A stretch of DNA of 64,000 nucleotides. Source: Prevotella sp. E13-27. GTDB taxonomy: Bacteria; Bacteroidota; Bacteroidia; Bacteroidales; Bacteroidaceae. The translations under genes were made by a program, and so were the position numbers. This document shows positions 37,421 through 44,390 of this stretch, piece by piece. Each line of letters opens with the position of its first letter. The first letter of the stretch is position 1. Location: the NCBI RefSeq assembly GCF_023217965.1, contig NZ_JALPSC010000001.1:434001-498000 (forward strand), given 5' to 3'. The notes under the pieces are model-generated. The model ran no database searches and was not told where the DNA came from. It saw nothing but the letters and a program-made list of their open reading frames with translations.

Positions 37421-37726
37421 TCAAGCTGCTTCATAGAACACCTGCCCGACTCGGTCTATATGTTCACCTATAGGTGTACCTTTCTTCGACTCATAATCAA
37501 GCAAGTCAACTGAATATAGAAGCTCCAAATTTTCAATCTCGCACTGGATATCAAGTAATTGCCTATAATCTATTTTGCTATCAGCAATTGCCAAATCGAT
37601 ATCTGAACCCGTACGGTAATTTCCTTTTGACCTGGAGCCAAAAATCAAAACTTTCCTGATGTTTGCATGTCTGCGAAAAACATCCTGAAGTTCCTTAATT
37701 ACACTATCACTTAAGCCATACCTCAT
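37421..37726 (-). CDS. mntA: MntA-type minimal nucleotidyltransferase (antitoxin)
   Basis: A 101-residue minimal nucleotidyltransferase. The active-site signature LIFGSRSKG followed by SDIDLAI gives GSX10DXD with the two metal-binding acidic residues. In characterised MntA/HepT pairs this enzyme adds AMP to a tyrosine of the HEPN toxin, neutralising it. Its ATG overlaps the HepT stop by 4 bp. The catalytic motif is intact, unlike that of its partner. Confidence 0.85.
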   Translation of the reverse strand: MRYGLSDSVIKELQDVFRRHANIRKVLIFGSRSKGNYRTGSDIDLAIADSKIDYRQLLDIQCEIENLELLYSVDLLDYESKKGTPIGEHIDRVGQVFYEAA

Positions 37727-38166
37727 GCTTGTTGATATTCATTATTATGTGACAACAATTCTAATGACTCATCCAATTGTTTTAGCAATGGAGCAAAGTC
37801 ACTATAAATCATCTGTACTATGGGAAGTGCTTCACTCTCATCATACACCTGACTTAATGTGTTACGTGATTTTGCCATCATTCGCCATTCATCATGATTT
37901 GTAATCAATCCATCCTCAAAAGCCATTTTAAGAGTTCCGTTTGGTCCCGACATAAATTCGTATCCTTTATACACGAGCAAATCCTGTAGAACCTTCCAAG
38001 CTAATTCAAAGGTATATTCAAAGCGTTGAACCAACCCTTCAATCTCAAGTTCAGACAAATCTTCCATAAATCTATCCGACTCGGTTATAGCCAACAATCT
38101 GCTACATGCCTTATGATAATTGGCATAGCGCTGAATCCAACGAATATCCTGCTGTCCCATAAGCAT
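37723..38166 (-). CDS. hepT: HepT-like HEPN protein with altered active site
   Basis: A 147-residue HEPN protein (HI0074 type, four-helix bundle with FEYTFELAWKVLQDLL). In active HepT toxins the RNase motif is RX4HXY. Here it reads R101-NTLS-Q106-V-Y108: the catalytic histidine is Gln (codon CAG; one base from CAT/CAC) while the Arg and the AMP-acceptor Tyr remain. RNase activity is therefore probably lost. It is the first gene of the pair, with a minus-strand TATCTTTG box at 38183-38190. An ATG at 38160 is an equally possible start. Confidence 0.82.
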   Translation of the reverse strand: MLMGQQDIRWIQRYANYHKACSRLLAITESDRFMEDLSELEIEGLVQRFEYTFELAWKVLQDLLVYKGYEFMSGPNGTLKMAFEDGLITNHDEWRMMAKSRNTLSQVYDESEALPIVQMIYSDFAPLLKQLDESLELLSHNNEYQQA

Positions 38167-38610
38167 TTCAATTTTTCATTGGCAAAGATATGAAATTATT
38201 TAATTACAAACAACAATTAACAGCAAAAAGTCGAAAAAGTCCGAAATTATTTTGTTATTAGGAAATAATTCTCCACTTTTGCAAATGACTAAGCCAGTCG
38301 TATGCAGCAGGGCGGGTCAAAATAACATCGATGGAATCCTAAGGCCGACGATGCCACTTGTAGGGCAGGCCAAAGGGAAAAGACGTTTTCTGAACGTTAC
38401 TATTCCACAGGAAATCAAGGAAGTTAGGAATGTGGAAGTTATCACATCGATTTCCGTGTAAGTCGTTATAAATTAGTCCATTTGCGCTAATTTGCGTTTT
38501 TCTTTTACTTACTAACTCGGACGAATATTGAGGCAGTTCCGTTACCAAAGTGTTACCTGCGATTGTTTGGGTAATATGTGTAGAATCGGGTAATCTGTAC
38601 AAGATTCATT
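38167..38610. other. Remnant-rich intergenic region with a 58-codon ORF
   Basis: This 444-nt stretch carries the hepT promoter. A plus-strand ORF at 38286-38462 (58 codons, starting TKPVVCSRAGQNNIDG) follows a CCACTTTTGC box; I recognise no family. From about 38530 repeats of GTTACC/GGTAAT (GTTACCAAAG, GTTACCTGCG, GGGTAATATG, GGGTAATCTG) sit just before the recombinase remnant, resembling recombinase arm-type sites of integrative elements. No intact gene is evident. Confidence 0.4.
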
Positions 38611-38958
38611 GTGGCTTGGAATAATATGGTACTGCTGTACCTGAAGAAAGGCAGCACAGACAAGCGAGGAAAAGCACCCATTATGGGACGCATCACCCTC
38701 AACCGCTCGGACTTGTTCGCTTGCCAGAGCAAGAATTCGATGGCGCAGTTCTCCTGTAAGTTATCGTGTACCACTAATCTGTGGAATCCCCGTTCGGGAA
38801 GATTGGATGGCAAGAGCCGTGAGGCAGTAGAGGTCAATGCCAAGATTGACAAGATGCTTCTCAACATTAACTCTGCCTATGATAATCTGTTGAAGCGTAA
38901 TGTGATCTTCACCGCCCAAAGCATACAGAAAAGTGGGGAAAATAATATTAAAATGTGA
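38611..38958 (+). pseudogene. Truncated tyrosine recombinase (N-terminal arm-binding domain only)
   Basis: The 115-residue frame starts MVLLYLKKGSTDKRGKAPIM and contains FSCKLSCTTNLWNPRSGRL and EAVEVNAKIDKMLLNI. This is the N-terminal SAM-like/arm-binding region of Bacteroidota site-specific integrases of conjugative transposons. The catalytic domain with the R-H-R-Y residues is missing; the frame ends in a stop after KSGENN. An insert (SDLFACQSKNS) splits the usual NRTMAQFSCK segment. It is a dead integrase at the upstream edge of the restriction operon. Confidence 0.7.
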
Positions 38959-39008
38959 TTATTTGCTAAATATTTGGGCGTTGTGTGCGTTCTTTCAGAG
39001 AAAATGAG

Positions 39009-39016
39009 TAACTTTG
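39009..39016 (+). promoter_or_regulatory. Promoter of the controller-type HTH gene
   Basis: TAACTTTG -7 box, 25 nt upstream of the ATG at 39041. Confidence 0.5.
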
Positions 39017-39040
39017 TATCAAGAACAATAGAAATCCATT

Positions 39041-39268
39041 ATGGACAAAGACATTAATCGCATCAAAGTCGTGCTTGCAGAGAAGAGGAGAACCAATAAG
39101 TGGTTGGCAGAGCAGTTGGGGTGTGCGCCTACAACTGTATCAAAGTGGTGTACCAATGATTGCCAGCCAACAATGGAAACATATCTAAGAATTGCAGACC
39201 TGCTTGATGTGGAACTAACAGAATTGGTAAGAACAAAGAAAAGTCAAACGAAACTCCCATCTTTTTGA
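39041..39268 (+). CDS. XRE-type HTH regulator, likely restriction-modification controller
   Basis: A 75-residue single-domain HTH protein (NKWLAEQLGCAPTTVSKWC is the helix-turn-helix). Such small XRE proteins next to a methyltransferase act as controllers, delaying nuclease expression until host DNA is methylated. Three direct repeats of its putative box lie between it and the methyltransferase (39269-39325), supporting that role. It is transcribed from 39009-39016. Confidence 0.75.
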   Translation: MDKDINRIKVVLAEKRRTNKWLAEQLGCAPTTVSKWCTNDCQPTMETYLRIADLLDVELTELVRTKKSQTKLPSF

Positions 39269-39344
39269 GTTAGTGGGTAACTATAATACACTTAGTGGGT
39301 AACTCGGGAAAGTTAGTAGGTAAGTCATACAAAAGATATATTTG
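39269..39344 (+). promoter_or_regulatory. Triple operator and promoter ahead of the C5 methyltransferase
   Basis: GTTAGTGGGTAACT (39269-39282), CTTAGTGGGTAACT (39291-39304) and GTTAGTAGGTAAGT (39312-39325) are direct repeats 22 and 21 bp apart, each partly palindromic. The -7 box TATATTTG is at 39337-39344. The repeats sit where a bound controller would block or activate polymerase. Confidence 0.65.
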
Positions 39345-39353
39345 CAGCAAACT

Positions 39354-40658
39354 ATGGCAACAGTAGACAAAGATATAAACGAAATCTCCGACAAGATCAT
39401 AAAGGTAAAGCGCATTGTTAAGAAGCGTGTGGAAAAATTGGAGTATAAAGATATTCCAGAGACTCCAATTGCAAAAGAAGTAGGATGGAAAGATTTGCAA
39501 TTTTCTCATCCTGAAAATACAGTACGATTAGGTACCGTTTTCTCAGGAATAGGAGCTATTGAGCATGCTTTTCAAAGATTAGGCTTGAAACATAAGATAA
39601 TGTTTGCAGGTGATATAGAGCCTAATTGCAAGAAAAGTTATTTCGCCAATTACGATATAAAAGAAGAAGATTGGTTTAATGATGTGAGAGATTTTGATGC
39701 TCGAAAGTATAAAGGAAAGGTGGATTTCGTAATAGGTGGTGCTCCGTGTCAGGCTTTTTCGATGGTTGGACATCGGTTAGGCTTTGAAGACGCTCGTGGC
39801 ACCTTATTCTATGAATTTGCAAGGGTTGTGAAAGAGACACAACCTAAGGTGTTCCTTTTTGAGAATGTGCGAGGACTGCTTAACCATGACAAGGGACGAA
39901 CATGGCATGTAATTCACGACATATTTGAAGAACTTGGTTATGATGTGAAGTTTCGTGTTCTTAATAGTTGTGATTATGGAATACCCCAACATCGCGAGCG
40001 TGTCTATTGTCTTGGATTCAAAAAGAAAACAAAGTTTGAATACCCAGCACCGATAGATTTAGAATACAAGATGTATGATTTTTTAGAGGACTATGTGGAT
40101 AGTAAATACTTCCTTAAAGAAAAAGGCGTAAAGTTTGTTACCAGTCATAAAAATAGAGATAAAAGCTATACTCAGATTAATGGTGATATACAATTGTGCC
40201 AAAAGAGAAATCAGCAATTTAACTGGCATGGTGACTTCGTATATCATCCAGATTCAGATCTAACCCCTACAGATGAAGCTTTTGACGAGTTCGTTTTTGA
40301 CGTTAAGGATGTTGAAGAGAAATATTATCTATCTGAAAAAGTTGCTAAATACGTCCTTGCGGGAGGAACGAAAAATTTTAAGACGTCTACAGAAACAGAT
40401 TTAGATGTTGCTCGTCCATTATTGCAATCAATGCATAAAATGCATAGGGCTGGTGTGGATAATTATGTTACTCATAAAGGACGAATAAGGAAGTTGACAC
40501 CAAGGGAATGTCTGAGATTGATGGGGTTTAAAGATTCGTTTAGAATAGTAGTATCAGATACTGCGGCATATCAACAGGCTGGAAATAGTATTGTCGTTGA
40601 TGTACTTATTGCGATATTAAAACAAATGGATATAACAAAATACGGTGTTGCACTATGA
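39354..40658 (+). CDS. DNA (cytosine-5) methyltransferase
   Basis: A 434-residue C5 methyltransferase (ATG at 39354; the upstream TTG at 39342 lies in the promoter). Motif I is FSGIGAIEHAFQRLG, motif IV contains the catalytic Cys132 in GGAPCQAFS, motif VI is ENVRG, motif VIII is RERVYC and motif X is QQAGNSIVVDVL. The variable region between VIII and IX (about 225-380) sets the target. It methylates cytosines in host DNA. It overlaps the HNH gene by 4 bp (ATGA). It is AT-richer than the genes flanking the operon. Confidence 0.93.
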   Translation: MATVDKDINEISDKIIKVKRIVKKRVEKLEYKDIPETPIAKEVGWKDLQFSHPENTVRLGTVFSGIGAIEHAFQRLGLKHKIMFAGDIEPNCKKSYFANYDIKEEDWFNDVRDFDARKYKGKVDFVIGGAPCQAFSMVGHRLGFEDARGTLFYEFARVVKETQPKVFLFENVRGLLNHDKGRTWHVIHDIFEELGYDVKFRVLNSCDYGIPQHRERVYCLGFKKKTKFEYPAPIDLEYKMYDFLEDYVDSKYFLKEKGVKFVTSHKNRDKSYTQINGDIQLCQKRNQQFNWHGDFVYHPDSDLTPTDEAFDEFVFDVKDVEEKYYLSEKVAKYVLAGGTKNFKTSTETDLDVARPLLQSMHKMHRAGVDNYVTHKGRIRKLTPRECLRLMGFKDSFRIVVSDTAAYQQAGNSIVVDVLIAILKQMDITKYGVAL

Positions 40659-41620
40659 TTATTGATGGTAAAGAATATAATGTTATTGATGTGTATGATC
40701 AATCAATTACCGTTCCCGATTCATATGTAATGAATGAGAACAAGACAGGTAAAGGACACGGAGAAGCGAAACTTTACATGGGGTCTAAAGATTCTATGCG
40801 TCATTTCTATACGGGTAATCCGAACACAGAAGGTTTTGTTGTTAAATGTTTTGTACTAAAACGTGATTTGATTTCTCTTTTGAGGACAATAAAACATGAA
40901 TATCAATACCCGTCTATTAAATATAGAGGGTTGGGGAAAAATAGAAACATGCTGAAATTGTGGAAAACTCGTATGGAATATGTAGAGACCTTACCTACTA
41001 AAATCGAATTTGATGTAAAAGACCAGCATCAAATAATTGGTTCTCGTGGCTATGTAAACTGTATAAAAAAAGGTAGTGGATATGATTTGATAAGAAAAGT
41101 GGCTTTACCTTTTGTTTCATATATTTCTGTGATGAAAGTGCAAGAAGTAGAAACTCAAGAAAACAGTTTCTATTGGCGTCCTTTTGCAGATTTTACTCAA
41201 ATGGCTTCAATGCAGATGGCAGCACAAAATTACGGAAAAGGGAAACAACTAGAAAATTCAAAACAAAGAAAGCGTCAAGTCCAGTATCGAGAAGAACTAT
41301 ATAATGAATTTCACAGTTGTCCATTTACACATATAGACGAGTTCCGACTTTTGGTGGCAAGCCACATTAAGCCCTATGCTGTATCAACGAAGAAAGAACA
41401 GTCTGATTCTAATAACGGACTAATGCTTTCGCCTCTATATGATAAACTTTTTGATAAGGGGTTTATCTCGTTTGGCGATGATGGGAGTATTATGGTTTCA
41501 GATTGGTTGTCCCCTCAAAATCGAGAACGGATTTCTTTCGATTATTCTGTAGAAGACTTAAATCTAAACGAAAAGCGGAGAAAGTATTTAGCATATCATA
41601 GAGAAAATGTCTTCAAATAG
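40655..41620 (+). CDS. HNH restriction endonuclease
   Basis: A 321-residue protein ending in an HNH_2-type nuclease: CPFTHIDEFRLLVASHIKPYA gives the Cys and ASHI His; NNGLMLSPLYDKLFDKGFI gives the Asn and the downstream acidic/His-equivalent positions. The N-terminal 220 residues contain no familiar domain and probably recognise the site. It is co-translated with the methyltransferase, so a type II restriction role is likely: it should cleave unmethylated target sites. Confidence 0.82.
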   Translation: MIIDGKEYNVIDVYDQSITVPDSYVMNENKTGKGHGEAKLYMGSKDSMRHFYTGNPNTEGFVVKCFVLKRDLISLLRTIKHEYQYPSIKYRGLGKNRNMLKLWKTRMEYVETLPTKIEFDVKDQHQIIGSRGYVNCIKKGSGYDLIRKVALPFVSYISVMKVQEVETQENSFYWRPFADFTQMASMQMAAQNYGKGKQLENSKQRKRQVQYREELYNEFHSCPFTHIDEFRLLVASHIKPYAVSTKKEQSDSNNGLMLSPLYDKLFDKGFISFGDDGSIMVSDWLSPQNRERISFDYSVEDLNLNEKRRKYLAYHRENVFK

Positions 41621-41627
41621 TTGAATT

Positions 41628-43499
41628 ATGGCAGATGCAATATGCAGATGGAGAAATGGAACTCCAAAGACTGTAGTAGAATTGGCAAATTCTATTCCGC
41701 ACAATCGGATGCCTGTTGACGAATTCCGTGCATTTATGGAAGATAAATGGAATGGAGATTTTTTTAGAACACCATACCAATTAGCTTGTCAACTTGGACT
41801 TTATTGTGAGGCAGAAGACGGATATTATTATCCTCGCTTTAACCATGACATTAACGAAAAGGAAGCTGAAGACTATCTTTTCTTTTGGTTGCCACGATAT
41901 TACATTCCTAATCCATATACAAGGAAGGATGGATTCCAAGACATTGATTGTCCAACATTCTTTCTTAAAGAACTCTATGACTATACTCAACGTCATCCAA
42001 ATTGTTCTTATAAAGATGCATATGAATCATGTTTTCATGAAACAGCAAAGAATAATGATGATATAGTTCGGAATTATATTAATAGTTACTCTCAAGTTTT
42101 ATCTTTTTCAAAAGATGGGCTATTAAATATCACAGATGTTAATCCGCAAAACCTTTTTACTGATATGGATAAGAATAATAAGAAGGCTTTCTTTGACAAT
42201 TTTACCTTTACCACCAATAAGGAAACGTTTAGAGTAAATGTAGATGATGGTCCATACCTTCCATTTATAACCGCACTCCGCACAAAACCTTTCCTTCTCC
42301 TTGCAGGAATCTCTGGCACAGGCAAGAGCCAGAAAGTGCAGGAATTGGCATTTATGACTTGCCCCAATGGGGAATTGCGGAATGAAGGTGGAACTACGCC
42401 GGGGAACTATTGCTTGGTGGAGGTGAAACCTAACTGGCATGACTCAACGGAATTGTTGGGGTATTATAGTGCTTTGTCTGGTAAATATGAATTGACTGAT
42501 TTTATTCGATTTGCCTACAAAGCCTCGCAGAATAAGTATGTGCCGTTCTTCCTTTGTTTGGACGAGATGAACCTTGCACCTGTAGAGCAGTATTTTGCCG
42601 AGTTCCTAAGCGTATTGGAAACAAGGAAGAAAGTCGGAAACGAGATATTAACCCAATATCTGTTGAGCAAAGACCGTTTTAGCAACTGCGAGTTGCAGAA
42701 GAAAGTATTGGTGAAGGAAGATGGTGACATCATTGAGGGCGACAAGCAGTACAAGATGGAGTTCTTGTATTCTGAAAAGGACGCAGAAATCATTACATAC
42801 TTGAAAGAGAAAGGACTGACGTTGCCCGACAACCTCTTCGTGATTGGTACGGTGAATATGGATGACACCACACACCAGTTCTCGCGGAAAGTAATTGACC
42901 GTGCTTTTACCATTGAAATGAATGGTGGTAAGATGTCGGAAATGTTCTCGCCAGAGAGCAAGATGCTGCTGGAATACAGGGAAGAGCCAATACCCCTTGA
43001 AGCGTTCAAGGCTGAATTTGTAAGAGCATACGAAGTGCTGGACGATGCGCGGTTTGCAAAATATAGGGATGTGATTTCTACTCGCATTCCAGCATTATTG
43101 GGTGATTCTGATGGTACTGCCGAGGCAGACAGCATCAACGGCATACTGAATGAAACGCCGTTCCGTGTCAGTTATCGTGTGCAGAATGAATTGGTGCTGT
43201 ATCTGAGCACATTGATAGAGCGTGCCAACTTCCCAGAGCCAGACCAAATAGAAAAACTGATAGGCGAAGCCACACTGGCTATTCTGTTAGAAAAGGTGCT
43301 GCCCCGTGTGCAGGGTGAGCAGAAGCAGTTGGAAACGCAGAATGGCAAAAGCAATGTGCTAAAGGATTTGAAGACTTTCGTGAAGAGCCACTTTAAGCCC
43401 GAAGAGGATACTGATGCCAACTCGCTCTACAACCAAGTTCTTCGGAAGTTAAAAGAAATGGATGATAAACTGGCGAACTATTACACTAATTTCTTCTAG
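41628..43499 (+). CDS. mcrB: McrB-like AAA+ GTPase
   Basis: A 623-residue motor subunit. Walker A is GISGTGKS (227-234), Walker B ends LDEMN (Asp312, Glu313), and the McrB-family GTP signature appears as TVNMDD (Asn410 to Asp413). The N-terminal 215 residues would recognise modified or specific DNA. Such motors translocate DNA to a McrC-type nuclease. The first roughly 620 bases are visibly AT-richer than the rest (hand counts of sampled lines about 27-38% GC against 38-53%), suggesting a replaced recognition domain. Confidence 0.87.
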   Translation: MADAICRWRNGTPKTVVELANSIPHNRMPVDEFRAFMEDKWNGDFFRTPYQLACQLGLYCEAEDGYYYPRFNHDINEKEAEDYLFFWLPRYYIPNPYTRKDGFQDIDCPTFFLKELYDYTQRHPNCSYKDAYESCFHETAKNNDDIVRNYINSYSQVLSFSKDGLLNITDVNPQNLFTDMDKNNKKAFFDNFTFTTNKETFRVNVDDGPYLPFITALRTKPFLLLAGISGTGKSQKVQELAFMTCPNGELRNEGGTTPGNYCLVEVKPNWHDSTELLGYYSALSGKYELTDFIRFAYKASQNKYVPFFLCLDEMNLAPVEQYFAEFLSVLETRKKVGNEILTQYLLSKDRFSNCELQKKVLVKEDGDIIEGDKQYKMEFLYSEKDAEIITYLKEKGLTLPDNLFVIGTVNMDDTTHQFSRKVIDRAFTIEMNGGKMSEMFSPESKMLLEYREEPIPLEAFKAEFVRAYEVLDDARFAKYRDVISTRIPALLGDSDGTAEADSINGILNETPFRVSYRVQNELVLYLSTLIERANFPEPDQIEKLIGEATLAILLEKVLPRVQGEQKQLETQNGKSNVLKDLKTFVKSHFKPEEDTDANSLYNQVLRKLKEMDDKLANYYTNFF

Positions 43500-43511
43500 C
43501 ATCGTGAAGGC

Positions 43512-44387
43512 ATGAGCAAAAAATCTATCCGTTTTTTTAACGACCGTGAGGTACGCGCCGTTTGGGACGAAGATCACAACAAGTGGTGGTTTTCGGCTAC
43601 GGACATTGTGCGGGCCATCAACGATGAAGAGGATTATGTAAAGGCCGGTAACTACTGGCGCTGGCTGAAAAAGAAGTTAAACACAGACGGCATTCAACTC
43701 GTGAGTATCACTCACGACTTCAAATTCGAGGCTCCTGATGGCAAACAACGTAAGGCCGATGCGCTGGATGCGGAGGGTGTGCAGATATTGGGCACCCACT
43801 ATCCCAACAATCGGGCTAATGCTTTTCTCAATTGGTTCACCTATAGCGACAACAGCATTGACGGGCAAAGCAAGAAGAAAGCATACACGCTGATAGAGAG
43901 TGGTTTGCTTGACAGTATGGAGCCGGGAACAGTGAAGTGCCTACAACAGATTCATGCCTACCTCTTCGGCGGACTCTATGACTTTGCCGGGCAAATACGC
44001 ACCAAGACTATCTGGAAAGACGGTACGCTGTTTTGTCGCGCCGAATATCTGATGCAGAATCTAAGGCTCATTGAACAGATGCCTGAAACTTCTTTCGATG
44101 AAATAGTCAATAAGTATGTAGAGATGAACGTGGCGTATCCCTTTATGGAAGGCAATGGGCGTTCTACTCGCATCTGGCTGGACTTGATGTTTAAGAAACG
44201 CTTGAAGTTGTGTGTCGATTGGAGCCAGATAGACAAGAAACGCTATCTGGAAGCGATGCGGAGAAGTACCACTGACGCGACATACATTAAGGCTTTGCTT
44301 AACGGGGCAATGACAGATGAGATTGATGACCGTGAGATTTTCATGAAAGGCATAGACTACTCTTACTATTACGAACAGGAAGAATAG
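43512..44387 (+). CDS. BRO-N/Fic protein with a mutated Fic motif
   Basis: A 291-residue protein. The N terminus (about 5-115, IRFFNDREVRAVWDEDHNKW) resembles BRO-N/KilA-type DNA-binding domains. The C-terminal Fic fold (about 120-270) normally AMPylates proteins using the HXFX(D/E)GNGRXXR motif. Here it reads Y209-PFMEGNGRSTR: the catalytic His is Tyr (codon TAT at 44136-44138, one transition from CAT). The rest of the motif, including the phosphate-binding GNGR, is intact, so nucleotide may still bind but transfer should fail. It sits between the McrB-like and McrC-like genes, 12 nt after one and 3 nt before the other. Confidence 0.85.
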   Translation: MSKKSIRFFNDREVRAVWDEDHNKWWFSATDIVRAINDEEDYVKAGNYWRWLKKKLNTDGIQLVSITHDFKFEAPDGKQRKADALDAEGVQILGTHYPNNRANAFLNWFTYSDNSIDGQSKKKAYTLIESGLLDSMEPGTVKCLQQIHAYLFGGLYDFAGQIRTKTIWKDGTLFCRAEYLMQNLRLIEQMPETSFDEIVNKYVEMNVAYPFMEGNGRSTRIWLDLMFKKRLKLCVDWSQIDKKRYLEAMRRSTTDATYIKALLNGAMTDEIDDREIFMKGIDYSYYYEQEE

Positions 44388-44390
44388 CGT

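Noticed and set aside
43512..44387. Prophage region, on the basis of the BRO-N-like domain
   Set aside because: No phage structural, packaging or lysis genes are present; the domain occurs here within a Fic protein of a restriction operon.
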